From Zoogloea sp. 1C4 (lineage in GTDB: Bacteria > Pseudomonadota > Gammaproteobacteria > Burkholderiales > Rhodocyclaceae), in assembly GCF_009469605.1 (NCBI RefSeq), contig NZ_SSXU01000024.1:1-54256 (forward strand): DNA of 54,256 bases. Reading direction: 5' to 3'. Positions 8,453 to 17,657 of the stretch are shown here, in pieces. The notes below the pieces were generated by a model. It had not been told where the DNA came from and searched no databases. It saw only the letters and a program-made list of their open reading frames with translations. Position 1 is the stretch's first letter; every line of letters begins with the position of its first letter. Made by a program: the position numbers and the translations under genes.

Positions 8453-9849
8453 ATTCTCTCAAGGTGGATGTCGCGATCATCGGCGCCGGTTCGGCCGGCA
8501 TGAGCGCATACAAGGCAGCCCGCAAGCACACCGACCGGGTGGTGGTGATCGAGCAAGGCCCGTACGGCACGACCTGCGCCCGCGTCGGCTGCATGCCCAG
8601 CAAGCTGCTGATCGCGGCCGCCGATCACGCCCACGCCGTGGCTACCGGCGAGCCCTTCGGCGTCACCGTCGCCGGCCTGAAGATCGACGGCGCGGCAGTG
8701 ATGGCGCGGGTGCGCCGCGAGCGGGATCGCTTTGTCGGCTTCGTGCTCGACACGGTGGATGGCTGGCCCGACGCCCACAAGCTATCCGGGGCAGCCCGCT
8801 TCGAGGCGCCCGGCCGGCTGAGGGTGGCCGACACGTGCGTCGAAGCGGCGCGCGTCATCATCGCCACGGGTGCCACGCCCGCGGTGCCGGCCGGCTGGCG
8901 GGAGCGCCTGGGCGACCGGCTGGTGGTGAACGACGATGTGTTCGAGTGGGACGCCCTGCCCGAGTCGGTGGCTGTGGTCGGCACCGGCGTGGTCGGGCTG
9001 GAGCTGGCCCAGGCGCTGCACAGGCTCGGGGTGCGGGTGCGGCTGTTCGGGCGCAGCCAACGGGTCGGCCCGCTGACCGACCCGGCCCTGCAGGCTGCGG
9101 TTGCGGCGTGGATCAACGCGACCCTGCCCTACAGCGGCAATGTCGGCGAACCCGAGGTGGACCGCGACGGGGATGGCGTGGTCGTCACCTGGAAGGATGA
9201 GCGGGGCCACGAGCGCCGCGAACGCTTTGCCTTCGTGCTCGCCGCCGCCGGCCGGCGGCCTGCGCTGGCCGGGCTCGATCTCGACAAGGCGGGCATACCG
9301 CTCGACGCGCGGGGCAGGCCGGTTTTTGATCCGGCCACCGGGCGGATCGGCGACACGCCGGTGTTCATCGCCGGCGACGCGGACGACGATCGTCCAGTCC
9401 TCCACGAGGCGGCCGACGAAGGGCGCATCGCCGGCGACAACGCGGGCCGCTATCCCGACGTGCGCCCGGCGGAACGCCGCACGCCCCTGACGATCGTGTT
9501 CACCGATCCCCAGATGGCCATCGCGGGCGCCAGCCACGCCGACCTCACCCGCCGCGGCGTGGCCTTCGCCCAGGGCGCGGCGTCCTTCGCCGACCAGGGT
9601 CGGGCCCGGACGATGGGCCGCAACCTGGGGGAGATGCGGGTGTATGCCGGCAAGGCGGACGGCCGTCTGCTGGGGGCGGAACTGTTCGGGCCCGACGCCG
9701 AGCACCTCGCCCATCTGCTCGCCTGGGCCATCCAGCGCGGCGATACCGTGACGGACGCCCTCGCCGCGCCCTTCTACCATCCGGTGGTCGAAGAGGGGCT
9801 GCGCACCGCGCTGCAGAACCTCGCCAGGGCGCTGCGCGACGCGAGCTGA
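8449..9849 (+). CDS. Dihydrolipoamide dehydrogenase-like flavoprotein disulfide reductase
   Basis: A 466-residue class-I pyridine nucleotide-disulfide oxidoreductase. It has the FAD-binding GAGSAGMSA near residue 12, a redox disulfide TCARVGCMPSK (C-x4-C), the NAD(P)-binding GTGVVGLELA, the second FAD motif (FIAGDADDD) and the C-terminal catalytic FYHPVVEEGL (His...Glu). Length and motifs fit dihydrolipoyl dehydrogenase, but there are no 2-oxoacid dehydrogenase E1/E2 genes nearby, so the E3 role is not established. Mercuric reductase is less likely because the extra C-terminal cysteines are missing. Coupled to the YihY-like gene by ATGA; convergent with the alcohol dehydrogenase, stops 1 bp apart. 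Confidence 0.88.
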   Translation: MNSLKVDVAIIGAGSAGMSAYKAARKHTDRVVVIEQGPYGTTCARVGCMPSKLLIAAADHAHAVATGEPFGVTVAGLKIDGAAVMARVRRERDRFVGFVLDTVDGWPDAHKLSGAARFEAPGRLRVADTCVEAARVIIATGATPAVPAGWRERLGDRLVVNDDVFEWDALPESVAVVGTGVVGLELAQALHRLGVRVRLFGRSQRVGPLTDPALQAAVAAWINATLPYSGNVGEPEVDRDGDGVVVTWKDERGHERRERFAFVLAAAGRRPALAGLDLDKAGIPLDARGRPVFDPATGRIGDTPVFIAGDADDDRPVLHEAADEGRIAGDNAGRYPDVRPAERRTPLTIVFTDPQMAIAGASHADLTRRGVAFAQGAASFADQGRARTMGRNLGEMRVYAGKADGRLLGAELFGPDAEHLAHLLAWAIQRGDTVTDALAAPFYHPVVEEGLRTALQNLARALRDAS

Positions 9850-9850
9850 T

Positions 9851-10882
9851 TCAATCCATCGCCAGCACCGCCGCGCCCTGCAGCGCGCCACGGCGGAGCG
9901 TCTCGAGCGCGAGGTTGGCATCAGCCAGCGCAAAGCGGGTCACCGCGGTGTGCACCGGCACGCGGGGGGCGAGGTCGAGGAAGTCGATGCCGTCCTGGCG
10001 GGTGAGGTTGGCCACCGAGCGGATCATCCGTTCGCCCCACAGGTCGGCGTAGGGAAAGGCCGGGATGTCGCTCATGTGGATGCCGGCGCACACCACCACG
10101 CCACCCTTTTCCAGGTGCGCGAGCGCGGCCGGCACCAGCGAGCCGGCGGGGGCGAAGATCAGCGCCGAATCAAGGCGCTCCGGCGGCCGCTGGCTGGCGT
10201 CGCCCACCCACGCGGCGCCCAGCTGACGCGCGAAATCCTGGCTTTCCCCATCGCCCGGGCGGGTGAAGGCGTAGAAGGGCCGCTGCTGGTGGCGCAGCAC
10301 CTGGGCCACGATGTGGGCCGCCGCGCCAAAGCCGTAGATGCCGACCCGCTGCGCGTCCCCCACGAGGCGCAGCGCCCGGTAGCCGATCAGCCCGGCGCAC
10401 AGCAGCGGGGCAAGCTCCAGCGCCGAGGGCAGCGCCGCGCTCTCCATCAGCGGAAAGCAGTAGCGGGCGTCGGCCACCGTGAATTCGGCGTAGCCGCCGT
10501 CGATCTGGTAGCCGGTGAAGCGCGCGTGGTCGCACAGGTTCTCGCGGCCACTGGCGCAGAAGTGGCAGGTGCCGCAGGTCCAGCCCAGCCAGGGCACGCC
10601 GATGCGCTGGCCGGGGGCGAAGCCGCTCACCCCGTCGCCCAGCCCGGCCACCCGGCCGACGATCTCGTGGCCGGGGATGATGGGCAGCACCGGGTCGGGC
10701 AGCTCGCCATCCACCAGATGCAGGTCGGTGCGGCACACGCCGCAGGCTTCCACCTTCAGCAGCACCTGACCGGGGCCAGGCCGCGGGACGGGGCGGGTCT
10801 CCGGCACCAGCGGTTCGCCCGGGCGGTGGAGGACCATCGCGCGCATGGTGGCGGGGAGGGTTTCAAAGGTGTCGGCGGTCAT
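9851..10882 (-). CDS. Zinc-dependent alcohol dehydrogenase
   Basis: A 343-residue medium-chain zinc dehydrogenase, NAD(P)-dependent. Catalytic-zinc residues are in ACGVCRTDLH and the GHE triplet (PGHEIVG). The structural-zinc lobe is complete: CGTCHFCASGRENLC, four cysteines. The Rossmann region near VGIYGFGAAAHIVAQ has a GxGxxxH pattern rather than the canonical GxGxxG. It belongs to the AdhA/AdhP-like group; the substrate is not specified by sequence. Divergent from rtcB, with a 214-bp intergenic region between starts. Confidence 0.9.
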   Translation of the reverse strand: MTADTFETLPATMRAMVLHRPGEPLVPETRPVPRPGPGQVLLKVEACGVCRTDLHLVDGELPDPVLPIIPGHEIVGRVAGLGDGVSGFAPGQRIGVPWLGWTCGTCHFCASGRENLCDHARFTGYQIDGGYAEFTVADARYCFPLMESAALPSALELAPLLCAGLIGYRALRLVGDAQRVGIYGFGAAAHIVAQVLRHQQRPFYAFTRPGDGESQDFARQLGAAWVGDASQRPPERLDSALIFAPAGSLVPAALAHLEKGGVVVCAGIHMSDIPAFPYADLWGERMIRSVANLTRQDGIDFLDLAPRVPVHTAVTRFALADANLALETLRRGALQGAAVLAMD

Positions 10883-11096
10883 GGCAGCGCTCCGGATTCG
10901 TTTCGGGCCCGCCAGCGGCGAGCCGCGCCAGCCCCCGCGCCGAACCGCGCACGCTGGCGAGGACTTGGGGAATGGCGAGCGGGTGGATCTTCATCGGACC
11001 GATCGCGAACGGGCCACTACCTACTTTACGGCCGGAAGCACCCCGCCAACCGGATCTGGATCAAGTTTGTGGCGGGCGATCGGCGATAATCCGCCC

Positions 11097-12311
<1,215 letters not shown>

Positions 12312-12333
12312 GACCTTCGTCCCACGCCCGCGT

Positions 12334-12351
12334 CGTAAGACGATTCCCACA
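12334..12351. promoter_or_regulatory. 18-bp palindrome site 2 (TGTAGGAC family)
   Basis: CGTAAGACGATTCCCACA fits the palindrome seen at 15061, 15093 and 18791. It lies 134 bp upstream of the 12468 gene and about 42 bp upstream of the shared 19-bp element. The half GATTCCCACA is repeated upstream of csbD (minus strand, around 2978-2987). Confidence 0.45.
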
Positions 12352-12393
12352 TCGCATTCGGCCCGCGCCGACGGCCCCCCATAGCACGCCAGC

Positions 12394-12412
12394 CTAAAGT
12401 GGAAGCATGCAG
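12394..12412 (+). promoter_or_regulatory. Shared upstream element, copy B
   Basis: CTAAAGTGGAAGCATGCAG, 56-74 nt upstream of the 12468 start; a 17/19 match to the element upstream of csbD (2895-2913, minus strand). The orientation relative to the downstream gene and the distance are similar in both places, which is what a promoter or activator site would show. Confidence 0.5.
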
Positions 12413-12467
12413 CGAGGGCCATGCATCCCGGCCAGACTGCCCCACCGGATCAGCACAGGAGCAGGCC

Positions 12468-12650
12468 ATGAAGCGCGTCAACATCGAGTTCCCTACCCGT
12501 CCCGTCCGTGCCGCCCGCCGCGGTGAAGCCCGCAGCGGCTGGAATGAATGGATCGAGGACGAGATCGACATGCGCAAACTGCGTTCCGGCCGCAAGCTCG
12601 ACAAGGTTCGCCGGTCGATCGCCAACCAGGCGAACGAAGCCCCGCGCTGA
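12468..12650 (+). CDS. Small basic hypothetical protein
   Basis: A 60-residue, very basic protein starting [20 protein letters not shown], with no hydrophobic segment and a charged helical C-terminal half ([20 protein letters not shown]). I do not recognise the family. ATG 12468 is preceded by CAGGAGCAGG at a good distance. It is followed 25 bp later by the DUF1328 gene and preceded by the shared element and a palindrome site, so it is probably the first gene of a small stress operon. The charge suggests nucleic-acid or envelope-phosphate binding, but that is a guess. Confidence 0.7.
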   Translation: MKRVNIEFPTRPVRAARRGEARSGWNEWIEDEIDMRKLRSGRKLDKVRRSIANQANEAPR

Positions 12651-12675
12651 TCCGCCAACACCCCGGGAGACCGTC

Positions 12676-12843
12676 ATGCTCCACTACGCCGTCGTGTTCT
12701 TCGTGATCGCCCTGATCGCCGCCGTGTTCGGTTTTGGCGGGATCGCCGCGGGTGCGGTCGAGATCGCCAGGATCCTGTTCTTTATCTTCATCGTGCTGGC
12801 CATCGCCAGCTTCATCATCAACGCCTTGCGCGGCCGAAGCTGA
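12676..12843 (+). CDS. DUF1328 small membrane protein (paralogue)
   Basis: A 55-residue protein whose first 28 residues ([20 protein letters not shown], then GGIAAGAV) are identical to the copy at 2413-2580; the second helix ([19 protein letters not shown]) has diverged. Two membrane-spanning segments. A GGGAGACC ribosome site precedes the ATG. The near-identical DNA in the 5' half suggests recent duplication or gene conversion. Function unknown. Confidence 0.9.
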   Translation: MLHYAVVFFVIALIAAVFGFGGIAAGAVEIARILFFIFIVLAIASFIINALRGRS

Positions 12844-12938
12844 CGCGCCGCCGCCCCGGACCCGGCTGGCGCGGGCGGCCCTGCCCCGCCAACCATGCCA
12901 GCGTCTGGCAAGTCTGGCAGACTCCCGCCTAGCCTTCG

Positions 12939-14375
12939 ATGCCGCCCCCGCCCATGCCGCCGTCCGACCGTCTTCCCCTCCGCCAGCAGATCACCCGGCT
13001 GCTACCGCACAAGCTGTGGTCCTACCTCCTCGTCACCACCGGCTGTCTGGCGGTGATCAGCCTGCTCGCCTTCGGCCGGCTCCATTCGGAGTTTGGCATC
13101 GAGGCCATGCGCAGCACCCAGGATTACAAGGCCCGGCTCGACCGAATCGACGCCCTGCTCGTTGCGGTGCTCAATGCCGAAACGGGGGTGCGAGGCTATC
13201 TGGTGTCCGGGCGCAACCCGGTTTACCTCGATTCCTATGAGTTGAGCGAGAAGGAGGTCGGCCCGCTGCTGGAGAAGATGAGCCAGGATTTCCCTGAAGG
13301 CGGCCCCGATCGCGCCGAGTTCGAGATGCTCCGCGGCCTGGTGGCGCTCAAGCGCTCGCTGCTCAACGAGTCCATCCGGTTAGGCCAGCCTCCGCCGCTG
13401 ATCTCCCAGGGCACGGGCGGACCGGGCAAGGCTTACATGGACCAGATCCGGACCTCGATCGACGCCCTCCGCGCACGCCTGGAAGAGCGCAACCACCAGG
13501 TCGTCGAAGAATCGGTGCGGCGCCTCAGCAGCATCCAGCGCACGGTCACCGCGCTGGCGGCGGGGGCGCTGGGCCTCATCATCGCGCTGTTTGCCGTGCA
13601 GCAGCGGCAGGCCGCGCTGCGGGCGAGGATCGCCGAACTGCTCAAACACGAGAACGACGTCCTCGAATCCACCGTCGTTCAGCGCACGCGAGAGCTGTCT
13701 GATCTGGCCAGCTACCTCACCGACAGCCGCGAAGCCGAGAAAGCCCGGCTGGCCCGGGAGATGCACGACGAGCTGGGCGCCCTGCTCACCGCCGCCAAGA
13801 TGGACGCGAGCTGGCTGCTGCGCAGCCTGGGCGCCAACAGCAGCCCGGACATCCAGGCGCGCTTCCGCCGCCTGATCGACACCATCGGCTCCGGCATCAC
13901 CATCAAGCGCCGCATCATCGACGACCTGCGCCCGCCGCTGCTGCAGGGGCTGGGTCTGGTGGAGGCGCTGCGCGCCGTGTCGGACGATCTGCGCCACGAG
14001 TATGAACTCAAGCTCAACCTGCCCGACAAGGACATCCACTGCCCGGAGCAGCAGGCCCTCGCCCTCTTCCGCATCGTTCAGGAAGCCATCACCAACATCC
14101 GCAAGTATGCCAACGCCCACCACCTGGAGCTGGGGCTGGAGGTGAAGGGCCGCGACATCCACCTGTGGATCGCCGACGATGGCGACGGTTTCGACGTCGC
14201 CAGCCCCACCCTCAACCGGCACGGGCTGGCCGGGATGAAGCACCGGGTACAGATGTTCGAAGGCAACTTCTCGCTGATCTCTTCCCCCGGCAAGGGCACC
14301 CGCATCGACGCCCGGATGCCCCTGCTGGATGGCCCTCCGCCACCCGAATCAGTCCACCATCAGCCCGTGGCGTAG
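12939..14375 (+). CDS. CHASE3-type sensor histidine kinase (HisKA_3/NarX class)
   Basis: A 478-residue inner-membrane kinase. TM1 is LLVTTGCLAVISLLAFG (~30-46). A periplasmic helical CHASE3-like domain (~50-205, containing NAETGVRGYLVSGRNPVYLD) is followed by TM2 VTALAAGALGLIIALFAV (~210-227), a coiled-coil linker, the HisKA_3 box EKARLAREMHDELGALLTAA with His276, and an HATPase_c domain with NIRKYANAH, DDGDGFD and GLAGMKHR. An alternative ATG at 12954 would trim five residues. The cognate regulator is almost certainly the NarL-type gene that converges with it, overlapping by 27 bp. The signal is unknown; the other neighbours suggest stress. Confidence 0.92.
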   Translation: MPPPPMPPSDRLPLRQQITRLLPHKLWSYLLVTTGCLAVISLLAFGRLHSEFGIEAMRSTQDYKARLDRIDALLVAVLNAETGVRGYLVSGRNPVYLDSYELSEKEVGPLLEKMSQDFPEGGPDRAEFEMLRGLVALKRSLLNESIRLGQPPPLISQGTGGPGKAYMDQIRTSIDALRARLEERNHQVVEESVRRLSSIQRTVTALAAGALGLIIALFAVQQRQAALRARIAELLKHENDVLESTVVQRTRELSDLASYLTDSREAEKARLAREMHDELGALLTAAKMDASWLLRSLGANSSPDIQARFRRLIDTIGSGITIKRRIIDDLRPPLLQGLGLVEALRAVSDDLRHEYELKLNLPDKDIHCPEQQALALFRIVQEAITNIRKYANAHHLELGLEVKGRDIHLWIADDGDGFDVASPTLNRHGLAGMKHRVQMFEGNFSLISSPGKGTRIDARMPLLDGPPPPESVHHQPVA

Positions 14376-14984
14376 GGCGTAGGCAGCCAGCTCGGCGTTA
14401 CTGTTCACGTCGATCTTCTCGAGCAGCCGCGAACGATAGGTGCTCACGGTCTTCACGCTGAGGTTGAGCAATTCGGCGATGCTCGACACGGATTCGCCCT
14501 TGGCAAGCCGCAGGAATACCTGCAGTTCGCGCTCGGACAGGCTCTCGTGGGGCAGGGAATTACCCGCACCGGCCAGATCGTCGGCCATCAGCTCGGCGGT
14601 CCGTGCCGACACGTAGCGGCGGCCCTGGGCCACGGTGCGGATCGCCTTGATGAGCTCATCCCGCTCACAATCCTTGCACAGATAGCCGTTGGCGCCGTTG
14701 CGGATCATCGGCAGCGCGTAGCGCTCCTCGGGAAAACCGCTGAGCACCAGCACCTTGAGGGATTCATAGCGCTGGCGCACCGCGCGCAGCACGTCCACCC
14801 CGCTCTGGCCGGGCAGCGAGAGGTCGAGCAGCAGGACGTCGCAAGGGGTCTCGCGCAGCTTCTGCATCGCCTCCTCGCCACTGGCGGCCTCGAATTCGAC
14901 GCGAATCCCGAGCTCGTCAGAGAGCATCTCCCGGAAACCCGCCCGCACGATTTTGTGATCGTCCACGATGGCCAGACGCAGCAT
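14349..14984 (-). CDS. NarL/UvrY-type response regulator
   Basis: A 211-residue DNA-binding response regulator: receiver domain (acid pocket VDDHK, phospho-acceptor Asp54 in LLLDLSLPG, conserved Lys in GYLCKDCE) and a C-terminal LuxR helix-turn-helix (LSERELQVFLRLAKGESVSS, then KTVSTYRSRLLEKI). ATG 14984 is chosen for the GGAGA about 9 nt upstream and because the receiver starts there. The gene faces the CHASE3 kinase and overlaps its 3' end. Two well-formed 18-bp palindromes lie 77-126 bp upstream of the start, which suggests that it binds them and regulates itself. Confidence 0.93.
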   Translation of the reverse strand: MLRLAIVDDHKIVRAGFREMLSDELGIRVEFEAASGEEAMQKLRETPCDVLLLDLSLPGQSGVDVLRAVRQRYESLKVLVLSGFPEERYALPMIRNGANGYLCKDCERDELIKAIRTVAQGRRYVSARTAELMADDLAGAGNSLPHESLSERELQVFLRLAKGESVSSIAELLNLSVKTVSTYRSRLLEKIDVNSNAELAAYALRHGLMVD

Positions 14985-15060
14985 GAGAGTTCTCCACGAT
15001 TCAATGATCAAATTGTATCGGACACCCTCTGGGCCGGCCGTCTTCGCTGTCTGACATTGA

Positions 15061-15078
15061 TGCAGGACTCGTCCTACA
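15061..15078. promoter_or_regulatory. 18-bp palindrome site 3, near-perfect
   Basis: TGCAGGACTCGTCCTACA is symmetric at 8 of 9 base pairs and the best dyad of the set. It lies in the divergent region between the NarL-type regulator and the PRC-barrel-like gene. Confidence 0.6.
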
Positions 15079-15092
15079 TCCAACGCCAGAAA

Positions 15093-15110
15093 CGTAGGAC
15101 AACACCTACA
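15093..15110. promoter_or_regulatory. 18-bp palindrome site 4
   Basis: CGTAGGACAACACCTACA, centred 32 bp (three helical turns) from site 3, so proteins at both sites would lie on the same DNA face. About 100 bp upstream of the gene at 15210. Confidence 0.6.
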
Positions 15111-15209
15111 TCGCTATCGGCATTGAACGACTGGCTAGCGGGTGGAAACGGGCAGATCATGGAAGCATCGTAGTCCTTCCGCCGACTACGCATGTACTCG
15201 GGAGTCATC

Positions 15210-15638
15210 ATGAACACGATCCGCCGCCTTCAGCGTCTCAGCCACAGCCCCGCCCTGCTGGGCCTGTTTGCCGGCGTGCTGGTTGCCGCCTTCGCCGCAG
15301 GCGCGATCACGGCCCAGACCTTGTCCTCGGCCAAGCGCCCGTCGATCGAACTCGTCTCGGCCACCACGGGCGACAAGGCGGCATCGGCCATCGACAGCCA
15401 CGCCATCGGGCGCGACGTCTACTCCATCCGCGGCACGCCCCTCGGACGCCTGACCGCCATCATCCGCGGCACCGACACCGGGAGCAGCTTTGCGCTGATC
15501 TCCACCTACGATAGGGACGCCAGCCTTGCCGGCGAAATTGCGATTCCCGTAGCCCAGCTCGACCTGCAGGGCGATCGCATCGTGCTCGGCAGCGGTGGCG
15601 GGCGCGACGATCCGGCTCCGCAACGCTGGCTTCTCTGA
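15210..15638 (+). CDS. Membrane-anchored protein with PRC-barrel-like domain
   Basis: A 142-residue protein with one N-terminal membrane segment (SPALLGLFAGVLVAAFAAGA) and a soluble C-terminal domain. The stretch IGRDVYSIRGTPLGRLTAII...EIAIPVAQLDLQGDRIVLG resembles the PRC-barrel fold (a 'DVYDxxGxxLGxV...VPxxxL' pattern), a small beta-barrel found in stress and photosynthetic-reaction-centre proteins. The match is by eye and moderate. ATG 15210 has GGGAG just upstream, unlike the in-frame ATG at 15192. It lies 11 bp before the DUF2252 gene and downstream of two palindrome sites. Confidence 0.65.
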   Translation: MNTIRRLQRLSHSPALLGLFAGVLVAAFAAGAITAQTLSSAKRPSIELVSATTGDKAASAIDSHAIGRDVYSIRGTPLGRLTAIIRGTDTGSSFALISTYDRDASLAGEIAIPVAQLDLQGDRIVLGSGGGRDDPAPQRWLL

Positions 15639-15649
15639 GCGTTTCAGCC

Positions 15650-16840
15650 ATGCGCGCGGCGCCCAGGCCCCGCGATCGGCCGTCGCTGCTCAAGCAGCGG
15701 CGATGGCGCAAGATGGCGTGCTCGGCGCACGCCTACGTGCGTGGCAACACCGCGCGTTTTTATGACTGGCTGGAGGAAAACAGCCAGGACGCGATCCCGG
15801 CCGGGCCGCCCGTCTGGATCTGCGGCGACTGCCACGTGGGCAACCTCGGCCCGGTGGTGGGTGCCGACGGACGGATCCAGGTCATGATCCGTGATCTCGA
15901 TCAGGCGGTGATCGGCAACCCGGCCCATGACCTCATCCGCCTCGGCCTGTCCCTCGCCAGCGCCTGCCGCAGCGCCAACCTGCCGGGCGCCGTCAGCGTC
16001 AAGGTGGTCGATGCGCTGCTGGACGGCTATGCCCGCGCCTTCACGCGCCGCCCCCACCACAAGGACGCACCCGGGACCATCAAGGCACTCCTCCGTGAGG
16101 CCATCGGGCGCAGCTGGAAGCAGCTGGTCCGCGAACACCTCACCCACACGCAGTCGCACATTCCCCTCGGCAAGCGCTTCTGGCCCCTCTCGAAGGCCGA
16201 GCGCCGTGCGATCGCCGCGCTGCTGTCCCCCGATGCCCTCGGCCCGCTCGCCGTGGGCCTGGGCATCGCCCGCCCCGACGACGCGGTACGGATGGCCGAC
16301 GCTGCCTACTGGGTGAAGGGTTGCAGCAGTCTGGGGCGGCCCCGCTACGCGGTGTTGCTTGAAATCGACGAGGCGGGTGGCCAGAACCGCCTGGCCATGC
16401 TCGACATCAAGGATGCACCGCCGGCCGCCGCGCCACGCACCACCTCCTCCGCCATGCCCCGGGATAACGCCGAGCGTGTCGTGGCGGCGGCGATGGCGCT
16501 CTCGCCCGCCCTCGGCGAGCGCATGGTCGCAGTGCGCCTGCTCGACCGCCCGATGGTGCTGCGCGAACTCGCGCCTCATGAGCTCAAGATCGAGCCCGAC
16601 CACATGCCGCCGGCCGTCATCGACGAGATGGGGGCCTACTTTGGCCGCATCGTCGGCGATGCCCACGCCCGGCAGATGTCGGCTGCGCAGCGCAAGGCCT
16701 GGCACGGCATCCTGCGCGCCTCCCGCAGCACGCAGGTGGATGCGCCGTCGTGGCTGTGGCAGGCCATCGTCGATGCCCTCGCCAGCCACGAGCGGGGCTA
16801 TCTGCAGCACTGCCGCAGGCACATCGCCCTCATCGGGTGA
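15650..16840 (+). CDS. DUF2252-family protein (kinase-fold-like)
   Basis: A 396-residue protein of the DUF2252 family, whose members have motifs reminiscent of aminoglycoside phosphotransferase/kinase folds. Here WICGDCHVGNLGP resembles a catalytic HxGN loop, and IRDLDQAVIGNPAHDLIRLG the metal-binding loop. The N-terminal SAHAYVRGNTARFYDW is also typical. A biochemical activity has not been assigned to my knowledge. It follows the PRC-barrel-like gene by 11 bp and overlaps the convergent phosphodiesterase gene by 11 bp. Confidence 0.85.
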   Translation: MRAAPRPRDRPSLLKQRRWRKMACSAHAYVRGNTARFYDWLEENSQDAIPAGPPVWICGDCHVGNLGPVVGADGRIQVMIRDLDQAVIGNPAHDLIRLGLSLASACRSANLPGAVSVKVVDALLDGYARAFTRRPHHKDAPGTIKALLREAIGRSWKQLVREHLTHTQSHIPLGKRFWPLSKAERRAIAALLSPDALGPLAVGLGIARPDDAVRMADAAYWVKGCSSLGRPRYAVLLEIDEAGGQNRLAMLDIKDAPPAAAPRTTSSAMPRDNAERVVAAAMALSPALGERMVAVRLLDRPMVLRELAPHELKIEPDHMPPAVIDEMGAYFGRIVGDAHARQMSAAQRKAWHGILRASRSTQVDAPSWLWQAIVDALASHERGYLQHCRRHIALIG

Positions 16841-17657
16841 TGACCGTCAGCACCCGATCGGAGAGATCGCGGGTGGCCGCCACCCGGAAGGCCTGCCGTT
16901 CGCTGTCGTAATCCCGCTGTTCCAGCACGCGCCGGACCTCCCCGGCAAAGTGGTCGACCCGGATCACATTGACCGAATTCGGATGCCCGCCCCGGATGCG
17001 GTGCGACGTGGCGGTGCCCGCCACCGCCGTCCAGCAGGCGCCGGCCTCCGGGCCGTAGCGCACGGCCAGTGGTCGGCACAGGGGCACATGCACATGGCCC
17101 GACAACACCAGATCAGCCCCTGCGCGCGCCCACGCTCGCACGGCCTCGGATGCGCCGTGGACGATGTCACCCAGATCACCGGCGTCATGCACGTCGAGCG
17201 GATGGTGCACCACCACGATCCGCATGGGCGTCGGCCCCGCGCGGCGCAGCCGCTCCGCCACAGCCTCGATCTGCTCGGGCGACAGGCTGCCGTGCTTGTG
17301 GCGCCAGGCCCGCACGCTGTTCACCCCGGTCATGAACACATCGGGCAGGCGGCGCGAATCCTCCAGCGCCGAACCAAGACACTGCCGATAGCCCTGAAAG
17401 GGGTCGACCACCCGTTGAAGCACATTGAACAGCGGAATGTCGTGGTTACCCGGCACGACCAGCCGGGGCCCGGGTGGCAGCCGCGCCACGAATGCTGCGG
17501 CGGCAGCGAACTCGGCCGGACGGGCGCGCTGGGTGACATCGCCCGACAGCACGATCAGATCGGGCTGGAGCTGCCACGCCAGGGCCAGCAGCGCCTCGAC
17601 CACCGGCGGCTGCTCGGTGCCGAAATGGGTGTCGGATATCTGGAGGATGACGCTCAT
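16830..17657 (-). CDS. Metallophosphoesterase (CpdA-like)
   Basis: A 275-residue calcineurin-like phosphoesterase with all dimetal motifs: ISDTHFG (D-x-H), LSGDVTQ (GD), PGNHDI (GNHD), VVHHPLD and LSGHVHVP (GHxH). It is close to the 3',5'-cAMP phosphodiesterase CpdA group in length, but could act on other phosphodiesters or phospholipids. ATG 17657 overlaps the stop of the lipid-kinase gene (ATGA), so the two are coupled. Pairing of a lipid kinase with a phosphoesterase suggests a lipid-phosphate role, which is inference. Confidence 0.88.
   Translation of the reverse strand: MSVILQISDTHFGTEQPPVVEALLALAWQLQPDLIVLSGDVTQRARPAEFAAAAAFVARLPPGPRLVVPGNHDIPLFNVLQRVVDPFQGYRQCLGSALEDSRRLPDVFMTGVNSVRAWRHKHGSLSPEQIEAVAERLRRAGPTPMRIVVVHHPLDVHDAGDLGDIVHGASEAVRAWARAGADLVLSGHVHVPLCRPLAVRYGPEAGACWTAVAGTATSHRIRGGHPNSVNVIRVDHFAGEVRRVLEQRDYDSERQAFRVAATRDLSDRVLTVITR

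Noticed and set aside
11051-11064. FNR/Crp box upstream of rtcB (CGGATCTGGATCAA)
   Set aside because: Only the ATCAA half and a central GAT-type match fit TTGAT-N4-ATCAA; the left half is poor and no promoter spacing supports it.
15192-15209. Upstream ATG for the PRC-barrel-like gene
   Set aside because: It lacks a ribosome site, whereas ATG 15210 has GGGAG at proper distance and starts a normal basic n-region.
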